Below, piece by piece: positions 51,935 to 61,670 of a DNA stretch of 64,000 nucleotides. The stretch is from Flavobacteriales bacterium (GTDB lineage: Bacteria; Bacteroidota; Bacteroidia; Flavobacteriales_D; Crocinitomicaceae), in contig CANLIL010000009.1 of NCBI GenBank assembly GCA_947491305.1, positions 1-64,000 of the forward strand, written 5' to 3'. Below the pieces are notes generated by a model that ran no database searches, was not told the DNA's origin, and worked only from the letters and a program-made list of their open reading frames with translations. How positions within the stretch are numbered: the first letter of the stretch is position 1; each line of letters starts with the position of its first letter. Made by a program: the position numbers and the translations under genes.

Positions 51935-54283
51935 TTATTTTTTGATAATTTTAAATTCAGTTCGTCGATTCGCTTGATGTTGTTCTTCTGTACAAGTAGA
52001 TTCAACGTCACCTTCACAGCCACAATCATTTACCAATTTAGTTTCACCGTAGCCAAAACTTGTAATTCTAGTTGGATTTGTAATTCGTTTTTTAATGAAT
52101 TCTGCCGATGATTCAGCTCGTTCTTTTGAAAGTTCATTGTTAAATTCAAGTGTCCCTCTACAATCTGTATGAGAACCCAATTCAATTTCCATTGTAGGAT
52201 TATCATTCATGATTTTAATAATTTTATTCAATTCAATTTTAGCATCTTTTCTAATGGATGATTTATTGAAATTAAAGTAAATTGGGTTTAAATTAAATAA
52301 TTTTGATAAATCACTTCCAATATCTGATCGTTTAAGATCAAATGATTTATTGATGTTTTCATCAACTGATTCGTCTTGCTCGATTTCATACGTTTGAGTA
52401 ATGTAATTTTCTTTCATCACTTTTACACTGAAATTTGTTTTGTTTTTACTTGTTACATTTTCAATGTTTTTCACGTTGAATTTACCATTCTTATCAGTAA
52501 CACCTTTGGCAATTATAGCTCCAGTCGTTGGGTTTATAATTTCTATTTTCGCATTTTGAAGAGCTGTTGAAGTACCATTCTCAGTAATAAATCCAGCTAT
52601 AGAATAAACTTTTTGTGGCGTAATATTTTTCTTTTTTACATCTAAAATTACTTTTTTATAGATTTCAGAATTGTTTTCAGAAGGAGCAATAAAAGTTTCA
52701 GAGTATAGTTTCTTGTTTTCTTCTGGATTTGTATAACTAATTTCGTATTCCTTTCCTGCTTGAAGTTCACTCATAAAGAAACCATCTCTTAATCTCGGGA
52801 AAATTTGACGCGTATTTTTAGTGTCACATGAATTACATTTTAAAGCGATTGAAATTGGGAAGTTTTCAGGTAACGGAGATCCATTAGACATCACAACATT
52901 CCCTTTCAAAATATTTAGCGTTCGAACACCTAAATAGTCATTTTTAATTTCATAGATGTCTTTTTCTCCAAATCCATCTGCTCTAAATGATGTCATGTAT
53001 CCTCTTAATCCATCAATTGTAGTAGTGTAAAAAATATCATCATTCGTAGAATTAAACGGGTAACCAACATTTTTCGCAACACCCCAATTTCCATCAGATT
53101 CAATTTCACACACCATTACATCAAATCCACCCATACTTTTATCACCATTCGAAGAATAGAATAATTGTTTTCCATCTACGGATAAAAAAGGTGAATCTTC
53201 ATCTGCAGCAGAGTTAATATTAGCTCCAAGATTTTCAGCTTTTCCCCATGTGTTATCTTCATTCTTTTTTGTTACATAGATATCGCGACCTCCAAATCCT
53301 CCTGGACGATCTGATACAAAATACATTTTACTTTTGTCTAGAGATAAATAACAATGCGTCTCCCATGCATCAGTATTGATTTCTTTATTGTCTAACTTTT
53401 TAATTTCGTTAAATTTTTGACTGTAAAAATCACTGTAGTAAACATCGCCATTTCCAGTTGTGTCTTCGTAGAGATAAATTTTACGTTCATCTGAACTTAC
53501 AGCAATTGTTGCTTCGTTTCTGTCTGGTCGACAAAAATCTAATTTAACAGCACTTGTCCAAGTTGAATCAAAATCCATGTAACTAACATATACATCTTCT
53601 GTATAAAAATTAGTTGATACATCTTTAAAGTTTTCCGATTTTTTGTCTTCCCATGGTCTTCTTGATGTATAATATAAAGCAGAACCATCTAATGAAATAA
53701 CTGGACTATAATCTGGGTACTCATTATTTACCGCTGATCCAATGTTTTTTAAACTAACATTAACTGGACTTTTTATTAAGGTTTTAGCATTTTCACATTG
53801 TTTCAAGTTTAGCTTTGCTTGAGGAACCAATGTAGATTTTGCAATTGATTTTTCTAAAAACAATTTATAATTGATTTCTGCATTTTCAATATCACCCGAT
53901 AAATGATAACAATGTCCTAAATGAAAAAAGGCATCAAATGGCGCACTAATTTCTTTAGTAGAATACGCATCGTATTTCTTTTTGTTGTTAGAAACTGCTT
54001 TTAATAGAAAAGGCAAAGCTGTTTTGCTATCTTTTCTAGACTCAAGAACTAAGAAGCCTTTTCTGTAGTTGTAGTTTGCGTTGTCAGGCTTTAAATTAAT
54101 TAAAGCATTTACAACAATTTCAGCTTGATAAAGATAGCCTTCATCGATTAGTCTAGAACTTTCCGTTACTAATTCTAATTCATTTGCTGTTTTAGTGAAT
54201 TCGATAACTTGTTCATCAGACTTCTGACCAAAAGTTAAATTTAATGACAATAGTATTGCCAATGTAGATAGAATGGTTTTCAT
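51935..54283 (-). CDS. OmpA family protein with TPR, PD40 propeller and CarboxypepD_reg-like domain (tandem copy 2; PorE-like)
   Basis: SDRPGGFGGRDIYV, YSIAGFITENGTSTALQNAKIEIINP, IELGSHTDCRGTLEFNNELSKERAESSAEFI, ANRRTEFKI. Confidence 0.88.
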   Translation of the reverse strand: MKTILSTLAILLSLNLTFGQKSDEQVIEFTKTANELELVTESSRLIDEGYLYQAEIVVNALINLKPDNANYNYRKGFLVLESRKDSKTALPFLLKAVSNNKKKYDAYSTKEISAPFDAFFHLGHCYHLSGDIENAEINYKLFLEKSIAKSTLVPQAKLNLKQCENAKTLIKSPVNVSLKNIGSAVNNEYPDYSPVISLDGSALYYTSRRPWEDKKSENFKDVSTNFYTEDVYVSYMDFDSTWTSAVKLDFCRPDRNEATIAVSSDERKIYLYEDTTGNGDVYYSDFYSQKFNEIKKLDNKEINTDAWETHCYLSLDKSKMYFVSDRPGGFGGRDIYVTKKNEDNTWGKAENLGANINSAADEDSPFLSVDGKQLFYSSNGDKSMGGFDVMVCEIESDGNWGVAKNVGYPFNSTNDDIFYTTTIDGLRGYMTSFRADGFGEKDIYEIKNDYLGVRTLNILKGNVVMSNGSPLPENFPISIALKCNSCDTKNTRQIFPRLRDGFFMSELQAGKEYEISYTNPEENKKLYSETFIAPSENNSEIYKKVILDVKKKNITPQKVYSIAGFITENGTSTALQNAKIEIINPTTGAIIAKGVTDKNGKFNVKNIENVTSKNKTNFSVKVMKENYITQTYEIEQDESVDENINKSFDLKRSDIGSDLSKLFNLNPIYFNFNKSSIRKDAKIELNKIIKIMNDNPTMEIELGSHTDCRGTLEFNNELSKERAESSAEFIKKRITNPTRITSFGYGETKLVNDCGCEGDVESTCTEEQHQANRRTEFKIIKK

Positions 54284-54331
54284 AATGTATAAAAAATTAA
54301 GTATTTTTTTTATTCTCGACTAAATTACAAA

Positions 54332-56677
54332 TTATTTTTTAATAATGTTAAATTCTGTTCGTCTATTTTGTTGATGTTCTTCTTCTGAACACATTTTTTT
54401 ACTTTTTTTGTCACATGGACAGTTCATTAATAATTTCTTTTCACCATAGCCAACTCCTTTAATTCTGTTGGGATTAGTTATTTTATCTTGAATGTATTTT
54501 GTTGCTTTTTCAGCACGTTGTATTGATAAGGTTAAATTTTTATTTTCATCTCCTCTGCAATCTGTATGTGAACCAAGTTCAATAGCAATGTCTTGATTGT
54601 TATTTAGGAGTTCAATAATTTTATCTAATTCTTTTTTTGATTCATTTAATATTTCAAAACTACCTGTTGCGTAGTAAATTGGATTTAAGTGCAAAAGCTT
54701 TGATAAATCTTGACCAATTTCAATTTTAATAAGTTTAAAGGTTTCATCTATATCGTCCGACTTATTTCTATCAACTGTTAGGTTAAATGTATTACTTAAA
54801 TAATTCTCTTTTTTTAATTTGAATGTATATTTTATAGTGTCAGTTGATTCAAGTAATTTTAAAAAATTCAATGAAATTTGACCTTTATTATCCGTTTCTA
54901 AGGTTTCAATTAAATCAGTTTTAGTAAAAATTTCAACAGAAACTCCTTTAATAGGTTGATTCTGATCATCAACAATTGTGATGCATCTTTTTAATGCTTT
55001 TTTTGGTACAATTTGATAGTTATTAAAATCTATGGTGTATTCTTTGATTAGTTCTTCATACCCGCTATTACAGTTAGTTTGAAAATCTTCTTCATAAAAA
55101 GGTGAAGAATAGTTATCTTTTTTGAAACTAATGCTATATTTTGAACAAGCGTTAAATGGTGCTAATATTATTCCATCAGACATTCTTGGATAAAATTCTG
55201 TTAGTTCATTGGTTTTACAATTGATACATTTTAACGTAATAAAAAAAGATTCTGGTATCAACGTTGGTGCTTTGCTTTTTATTTTAACTTTTAAAAGATG
55301 TGCATTACTTTTACCAGTTGAAAATTGAAGTTGATAAATATCTTTTTCGCCTTTCCCTTTTTTTCTATTTGAACTTAAATAACCTATTTTATTATCAGCA
55401 GTTAAGCTAAAAAATAAATCGTCGCACGTGGAATTAATCGGTGTACCCATATTTACGGATAAGCTGTAGTTTTTTTCATTTTCGATTTTGGAATAAAACA
55501 CATCAAACCCGCCAATGCTTGATTTTCCATTAGAAGAAAAATACAATGTTTCATTATCAAATGATAAAAAAGGCGATTCTTCATCGTAAGCGGTATTTAT
55601 GGAAGGACCTAAGTTAATGGCAGCACTCCAATTTCCATCCGCTAACAATTCTTTTTTATAAATATCTCTACCGCCATAACCTCCTGGTTTATTGGATACA
55701 AAATACATCTTTTTTTGATCCGCAGCTAAACAAAAATGCGATTCCCATGATGCGGTGTTAATGCCTTCTTCATTTAGCGTTTTAGGAATTCCAAATGTTC
55801 CATCTTTATAACTTGCTTCAAAAATATCGCCATCTCCAGCGACATCATTGTAGATAAAAAGTTGGCGTTCATTTAAGGTAATCCCAATAGATGCTTCATT
55901 TCTTTCAGGTAAACAGAATTCTAATTTTTTAGGTTTGCTCCATGAGGAGTCAGCTGATTTTTGGCTAAAATAGATGTCTTCAAAATAATCATTCGTACTT
56001 TCATCTTTATCCGATTCGTTGGCTTTGTCAAACCATTGTCTCTTAGCGGTGAAATAAATTGTTTTTCCGTCAAATGAAACAACAGATGCATATTCTGATT
56101 TTTTGGTATTAAGCGTATTGCTTTCACTTGCGATTGAAACTTGCGAATTATTGCTAATTGTTTTAGCATGATTGCATTGTTCAATTTTTAAAGTTGCTTC
56201 TGATAATAGCGGAGATTTACGTTCTGATAATTGAATAAACTTTTGAAATGTTTCAATTGCCAAATCTAATTGATTGTTCATGTGATAACATTTCCCCAAG
56301 TGAAACAAAGCATCTGTTGAAGCACTTTTTTCACTTGAAGAATACATGTCGTAATTTTTGTCGGTATTTTCGACTGCTTTTTCTAGATAAGCAAGCGCTT
56401 TTTCAAAATTCTCATTTAAAGCTAATAGAACAAATCCTTTTCTATAATTATAATTACAGCTTGTTGGATTTATAGTTAATAATTTATCAATTAAAATTTC
56501 GGATAGAAAAAAATAATTTTCTTGCAACAATTCTGAAGAACCAACTAATATTTCTTGTTCAGATCCTGTTCGAGCCAATCTTCGAATTTCGATTTCGGAT
56601 TTTTGACTAAATAATAGATTAGTCGAAATAATGGCTATACTAAAAGATATACTTTTAATTAAGTTAAGTGGTTTCAT
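54332..56677 (-). CDS. OmpA family protein with TPR, PD40 propeller and CarboxypepD_reg-like domain (tandem copy 3; PorE-like)
   Basis: SNKPGGYGGRDIYK, IELGSHTDCRGDENKNLTLSIQRAEKATKYI, QNRRTEFNI. Confidence 0.88.
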   Translation of the reverse strand: MKPLNLIKSISFSIAIISTNLLFSQKSEIEIRRLARTGSEQEILVGSSELLQENYFFLSEILIDKLLTINPTSCNYNYRKGFVLLALNENFEKALAYLEKAVENTDKNYDMYSSSEKSASTDALFHLGKCYHMNNQLDLAIETFQKFIQLSERKSPLLSEATLKIEQCNHAKTISNNSQVSIASESNTLNTKKSEYASVVSFDGKTIYFTAKRQWFDKANESDKDESTNDYFEDIYFSQKSADSSWSKPKKLEFCLPERNEASIGITLNERQLFIYNDVAGDGDIFEASYKDGTFGIPKTLNEEGINTASWESHFCLAADQKKMYFVSNKPGGYGGRDIYKKELLADGNWSAAINLGPSINTAYDEESPFLSFDNETLYFSSNGKSSIGGFDVFYSKIENEKNYSLSVNMGTPINSTCDDLFFSLTADNKIGYLSSNRKKGKGEKDIYQLQFSTGKSNAHLLKVKIKSKAPTLIPESFFITLKCINCKTNELTEFYPRMSDGIILAPFNACSKYSISFKKDNYSSPFYEEDFQTNCNSGYEELIKEYTIDFNNYQIVPKKALKRCITIVDDQNQPIKGVSVEIFTKTDLIETLETDNKGQISLNFLKLLESTDTIKYTFKLKKENYLSNTFNLTVDRNKSDDIDETFKLIKIEIGQDLSKLLHLNPIYYATGSFEILNESKKELDKIIELLNNNQDIAIELGSHTDCRGDENKNLTLSIQRAEKATKYIQDKITNPNRIKGVGYGEKKLLMNCPCDKKSKKMCSEEEHQQNRRTEFNIIKK

Positions 56678-56696
56678 GAAAATTGGTTTTGTTTAT

Positions 56697-58049
56697 TTAT
56701 AATTCTCTATTTTCGTCAAATTGTTCTAAGTAATCAGCAACTCTTCTAACAAATTGTCCGCCTAATGATCCATCAACAACACGGTGGTCATATGAATGCG
56801 ATAAATACATTTTGTGACGAATACCGATGAAATCACCATGAGGTGTTTCAATTACAGCGGGTACTTTACGAATGGCACCCAATGCTAAAATTGCAACTTG
56901 TGGTTGATTGATAATTGGTGTCCCCATTACATTCCCAAATGAACCTACATTTGTAACTGTAAATGTTCCTCCTTGTATATCTTCTGGTTTCAATTTATTG
57001 TTACGTGCATTGTTTGCTAATTCGTTCACAGATTTAGTTAAACCAACTAAATTCATACGGTCTGCATTTTTAATTACTGGAACAATTAAATTCCCTGAAG
57101 GTAAAGCTGTTGCCATACCAATATTGATATCTTTACGTTTAATAATTGTTGTTCCGCTTACTGAAACATTAATCATCGGGAAATCTTTGATTGCTTTTAC
57201 GATTGCTTCAATAATAATAGGGGTGAAGGTAATATTTTCACCTTCTCTTTCAGCGAATCCTTTTTTAACTTTAGTTCTCCAATTAACGATTTCTGTCACA
57301 TCTGCTTCAACATACGAAGTAACGTGAGGTGCAACATGAACAGACATCACCATGTGATCAGCGATTAATTTTCGCATACGGTCCATTTCAATGATTTCAT
57401 CTCCTGGATTAGGAACCACAATAGGTGTTTTAATTGAAGTCAAAAAGTGTGCTCCGTTATCTGATGCGGGCATTGAAGGAGCAACTCTTGGAGTGTCTTG
57501 AATTGTTACTACTCCAGCAGTACTAGCAACTTTTGGCTGCGAGCCTCTTGTTTCAATGTATTCTAAAATATCTTTTTTGGTTACGCGACCGCCTTGACCA
57601 GATCCAGTAATTGAATCTAATTCGCTTAAAGCAATTCCTTCTTTCTCTGCAATGCTTTTTACCAAAGGAGAATAGAATTTATCAGATTTGTCGTAATTAT
57701 TAGAAACGACTGCTTCAATTGTTGCATTTATCTCAACTTCGGTTGTTGGAACTTCAACGACTGAAGGCGTTATTTTTTCTTCTATTGGTGCAGCAACTGT
57801 TGAATCACCATCCGTTGAAATGATTGCAATTACATCGCCAACTTGTGCAACTTGATCTTTTTCAAAAAAACATTTAACCAAAATACCAGCAGCTTCAGAA
57901 GGCAATTCATTGTCCACTTTATCTGTAGCGACTTCTACTAATGGTTCGTCCATTTCCACTGAATCGCCAATGTTTTTCAACCAATTTGTGATAGTTGCCT
58001 CTGTTACGCTTTCTCCCATTTTAGGAAGTCTGATTTCAATTTGTGCCAT
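56697..58049 (-). CDS. 2-oxo acid dehydrogenase E2 (dihydrolipoamide acyltransferase)
   Basis: Lipoyl domain EVATDKVDNELPSEAAG, peripheral-subunit domain, SHSYDHRVVDGSLGGQFVRRV. Confidence 0.94.
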   Translation of the reverse strand: MAQIEIRLPKMGESVTEATITNWLKNIGDSVEMDEPLVEVATDKVDNELPSEAAGILVKCFFEKDQVAQVGDVIAIISTDGDSTVAAPIEEKITPSVVEVPTTEVEINATIEAVVSNNYDKSDKFYSPLVKSIAEKEGIALSELDSITGSGQGGRVTKKDILEYIETRGSQPKVASTAGVVTIQDTPRVAPSMPASDNGAHFLTSIKTPIVVPNPGDEIIEMDRMRKLIADHMVMSVHVAPHVTSYVEADVTEIVNWRTKVKKGFAEREGENITFTPIIIEAIVKAIKDFPMINVSVSGTTIIKRKDINIGMATALPSGNLIVPVIKNADRMNLVGLTKSVNELANNARNNKLKPEDIQGGTFTVTNVGSFGNVMGTPIINQPQVAILALGAIRKVPAVIETPHGDFIGIRHKMYLSHSYDHRVVDGSLGGQFVRRVADYLEQFDENREL

Positions 58050-58122
58050 TTTTTACTAAATGAATTTTATGCTTGCAAAAGTAAGTGAAAAAATGATTTT
58101 ATACAATAAAGTTCGCTTAGAT

Positions 58123-60072
58123 TTAACGATCTAATTTTTTGAATGCTTTGGATACAATCGTAAAGTCCTTAACTACTTTGTAATCACGTGCATAGATTAA
58201 GTTTAATTTATCAGTGATTGAATCATCATTAAATGTTAATTCATCTGCTGGGTGAAGAATGCCAGGTTTGATTCTTGGAAGATCAATGGTTGTTGTGTTT
58301 TGTTCTTGGTAACCAACTATAGATTTTTTACCAATTAAAACGTTTAATAAGTTTTGAATGAATTTTTTACGATTCTTTACTGCAAATAAAAAGATAGGGG
58401 AACTTATTAAAAAGAAAAGACTTACCAAGACATCAAACGTTCTTTTGGTTCGAATGTTTTCTTCTTTTGTAATTGAGTTAATGTTGAGTACGTATAAATC
58501 ACCTGCAGTTTCAATTGAATTGCTTCCAATGAGCGATAAACTATCGGGTTGTGCAATTTTAAAATCTGTTTTTTCAGCATTGATTTTAGTCATCCAAAAG
58601 ATAATGGATTGCGCTGACGTGTCTTTTGCACAAAAAATAATTTCGTTAATCTGATGAATAAACGTAATTTGATCCAATTGATTCAGCGTTCCAATCGATT
58701 CATTCTCTTTGTCGTTTATTGAAACATAAAGAATTTCATCGATTTCGTCATTGGTTTGTTTCAGGATTTCTTTTACACGGTTAAATTCTTCTAATCCACC
58801 AACAATGGCAAACTTTTTGTTTTTTCTTCGTGTCAAGTTGAATTTTTTACCAATGATAAAGTGCAATGCAATTCTACTAATGGTGTAGTACAGAAAAATA
58901 CCAACAGCAGCGATCAATATAAACAAACGAGAGAATTGCCAAGCTTTTGGAAGTAATGCGTAAACAACAAGTATAATAAGCGTTCCAATGAGGTTTCCTT
59001 TTATAATTTTTTTAATTTTTAATGGAGCATCGTAACCTCCATGGAATAAAATGCTAAGAATCCAAATTAATGCATAAGCAGGAAATGCGATATGTGTAAT
59101 CGTTTCAGGAAATGAAATTTGTTCAACTTTCCATTGATTCGAAAGGATGTTAAAACCAAATAGAATAACACAGAAATCGACAATTGGCAGAAATGATTGT
59201 TTAATAAATCGCGCTGAAATTGCTAAAAATGCTCTAAAATAAATGGCTAAATGAATGAAAAAAGAGAATAGCTTCGCATTTTTTTGTGAAAAATGTTTTT
59301 TAGCAAAAATGATCATTGCTTTGTAAAAAACAAACACATAATTGACCGAACTTTTTTTAGTACTTTCTCCTTTGTAATGAATGATTCTTGTTTCAGGAAA
59401 ATAAACATTGTTGTATCCACCTTTTTGAATGCGGTAAGAAAGGTCAATATCTTCACCGTACATGAAAAATGCTTCGTCCAATAAGCCCACTTTGTCTATT
59501 GCTTCTTTGCGCATTAACATAAAAGCGCCACTTAAAATATCAATTTCATTGGTTTCAAATTCACTTAAATGTCCCGCATGGTATTGTCCGAATTTCTTAG
59601 ATTTTGGAAACAATTTAGAAAGACCAAAAATCTTGTAAAAAGCAACAGCAGGCGATGGAAGTCCGCGTTTTGATTCTGGTAAAAATTGTCCTTTCCCATC
59701 CAGCATACGTACGCCTAAACCTCCAGTTTTTGGATGAGCATCCATGTATTCGATGACTTTTGAAAAAGTATCTTCTTCAACTACTGTATCTGGATTCAAT
59801 AATAAAATGTATTCAGCGTCTGCAAGGAGAATACCTTGGTTGTTCGCTTTTGAAAATCCTTTGTTGTCTTTGTTGGCAATTAAATTAAATTGAGGAAACT
59901 TACGTTCAACCATTTCCACCGAACCGTCAATTGAATTATTGTCAATTACAAAAACCTGACCTGAAACATTTTCTAGTGCTTTTTGAACAGAATTCAAACA
60001 TTGCTCTAAAAAAAACTCGACATTGTAATTTACAATGATGACAGCTATTTTGTATTTAAAGGGTTGAGTCAA
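58123..60072 (-). CDS. GT2 glycosyltransferase with C-terminal membrane / glycosylphosphotransferase-like module
   Basis: N-term VIIVNYNVEFFLEQCLNSVQKAL, LLNPDTVVEEDT, GEDIDLSYRIQKGGYNNVYFPETRIIHYKGEST; C-term TM helices and KRTFDVLVSLFFLISSPIF...GKKSIVGY...LPRIKPGILHP. Confidence 0.9.
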   Translation of the reverse strand: MTQPFKYKIAVIIVNYNVEFFLEQCLNSVQKALENVSGQVFVIDNNSIDGSVEMVERKFPQFNLIANKDNKGFSKANNQGILLADAEYILLLNPDTVVEEDTFSKVIEYMDAHPKTGGLGVRMLDGKGQFLPESKRGLPSPAVAFYKIFGLSKLFPKSKKFGQYHAGHLSEFETNEIDILSGAFMLMRKEAIDKVGLLDEAFFMYGEDIDLSYRIQKGGYNNVYFPETRIIHYKGESTKKSSVNYVFVFYKAMIIFAKKHFSQKNAKLFSFFIHLAIYFRAFLAISARFIKQSFLPIVDFCVILFGFNILSNQWKVEQISFPETITHIAFPAYALIWILSILFHGGYDAPLKIKKIIKGNLIGTLIILVVYALLPKAWQFSRLFILIAAVGIFLYYTISRIALHFIIGKKFNLTRRKNKKFAIVGGLEEFNRVKEILKQTNDEIDEILYVSINDKENESIGTLNQLDQITFIHQINEIIFCAKDTSAQSIIFWMTKINAEKTDFKIAQPDSLSLIGSNSIETAGDLYVLNINSITKEENIRTKRTFDVLVSLFFLISSPIFLFAVKNRKKFIQNLLNVLIGKKSIVGYQEQNTTTIDLPRIKPGILHPADELTFNDDSITDKLNLIYARDYKVVKDFTIVSKAFKKLDR

Positions 60073-60077
60073 TTTGC

Positions 60078-60455
60078 TTATTTTTTAGCGATACATGAAA
60101 TTTCTATCGATACATTCATTGGTAATTTCACCACTTGAACAGTTTCTCTTGCAGGTGGGCAATCTGAAAAATAGCTGCTGTAAACAGCGTTCATTGCAGC
60201 GAAATCTTCCATGTTAGTTAGAAAGATTGAACATTTAACAATGTCAGACAGTTGCATGTTTGCTTCTGTTAACAAAGCTGTAATGTTTTTTAAGATTTGA
60301 TGTGTTGCTTCTTCGATGGTTGCTAAAACAAGTTCTCCTGTAAATGGATTTAAAGGAATTTGTCCGCTAACGTACAACGTATCATTTGATAATATCGCTT
60401 GACTATATGGTCCGATTGGCGCAGGAGCACCAGGAATTTGTATTGCTTTTTTCAT
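60078..60455 (-). CDS. RidA family protein
   Basis: GPYSQAILSNDTLYVSGQIPLNPFTGE, FLTNMEDFAAMNAVYSSYF, PARETVQVVKLP. Confidence 0.95.
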   Translation of the reverse strand: MKKAIQIPGAPAPIGPYSQAILSNDTLYVSGQIPLNPFTGELVLATIEEATHQILKNITALLTEANMQLSDIVKCSIFLTNMEDFAAMNAVYSSYFSDCPPARETVQVVKLPMNVSIEISCIAKK

Positions 60456-60535
60456 AGTTATATCACAAAAGTAAACATGTATTTTTTGATTTTTACATTA
60501 ACTTTGTACAAGTTTAAGAATTAAAGCTAAATTAA

Positions 60536-61096
60536 TTGAAAGTTCTTCTCATAGATTTTTACGATTCCTTTACATTTTTGATTGCGCATTACCTTGAAAG
60601 TTGTGGGGCAGAGGTAGAAGTTGTCGAGGATAAGAAAATCGTATTAGCGGAAATTGAGCACTTTGATGCCATTGTTTTTTCTCCTGGTCCGGGTTTACCA
60701 AAAGAAACGCGTTCCATGTTAAAAGTTTTAGAACAGTATGCTGGTAAAAAGAAAATCTTAGGAATTTGTTTGGGAATGCAAGGAATTGCTGAGTATTATG
60801 GCAATGAACTGTACAACCAAGTTCAGGTAAAACATGGTGTTTCTGAAAAAATCAATATTTTTAATTCAACGACACTTTTTAAACAGTTACCGAAATCATT
60901 TCAAGTAGGATTGTATCACAGTTGGGCTGTAACTTTAAATACAGCATCTGAAATGAAACAAATCGCACTTTCAGAAAACAATGTTATTATGGCGATTCAA
61001 CATGCTTCAAAACCAATTTATGGTGTGCAATTTCACCCAGAGTCGATTTTAACAGAAAATGGAAAAGAAATTTTTAAGAATTTTTTATTCCTGTAA
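60536..61096 (+). CDS. Aminodeoxychorismate/anthranilate synthase component II (glutamine amidotransferase)
   Basis: LLIDFYDSFTFLIAHYLE, FSPGPGLP, ILGICLGMQGIAEYYG, GVQFHPESILTENG; TTG start. Confidence 0.93.
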   Translation: MKVLLIDFYDSFTFLIAHYLESCGAEVEVVEDKKIVLAEIEHFDAIVFSPGPGLPKETRSMLKVLEQYAGKKKILGICLGMQGIAEYYGNELYNQVQVKHGVSEKINIFNSTTLFKQLPKSFQVGLYHSWAVTLNTASEMKQIALSENNVIMAIQHASKPIYGVQFHPESILTENGKEIFKNFLFL

Positions 61097-61135
61097 TAAT
61101 TTACTATGTTTGAAAAAATAAAAATTGAATATACT

Positions 61136-61564
61136 ATGAAAATTACGCTATTAATTGCAAGCATTTTTATCTCGTTTTTGACGTTTTCTCAAACATGCGT
61201 TGGGAAATGGACAACAATTGACGATGAAACAGGTAAGAAAAAATCAATCGTTGAATTGTACAAAGTAGACGGTAAATTGTACGGAAAAATTGTTCATTTG
61301 TATCCCCGAGAAGGACGTGAAGACAATCCAAAATGTAAAAAATGTACGGACGATCGAAAAGGTCAGCCAATTTTAGGAATGCAAATTGCACGTGGTTTAA
61401 ATTGGGATGGAGAAGAATGGGAAGATGGAACAATCTTGGATCCTGAAATCGGAAAAGTATATACTGTAAAAATGTGGTTAGAACCAGGCAATCCAAACTA
61501 TTTAAATGTAAGAGGATATATTGGAATTTTATATCGAACACAAAAATGGATTCGTACAGAATAA
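61136..61564 (+). CDS. DUF2147 domain-containing exported protein
   Basis: Signal peptide; GKWTTIDDETGKKKSIVELYKVDGKLYGKIV, DRKGQPILGMQIARGL; start moved from 61106 to 61136. Confidence 0.9.
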   Translation: MKITLLIASIFISFLTFSQTCVGKWTTIDDETGKKKSIVELYKVDGKLYGKIVHLYPREGREDNPKCKKCTDDRKGQPILGMQIARGLNWDGEEWEDGTILDPEIGKVYTVKMWLEPGNPNYLNVRGYIGILYRTQKWIRTE

Positions 61565-61580
61565 AATAAATATTCAACTT

Positions 61581-61610
61581 AAAAGACTACAGTTTGTAGT
61601 CTTTTTTTTT
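61581..61610 (+). terminator. Rho-independent terminator
   Basis: AAAAGACTACA-GTT-TGTAGTCTTTT then T run. Confidence 0.87.
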
Positions 61611-61670
61611 GCATTTTAAAAAACAAAAACCTTACTTTTTTGTTTCATTTTTTTAATTAATTAAACAAGC

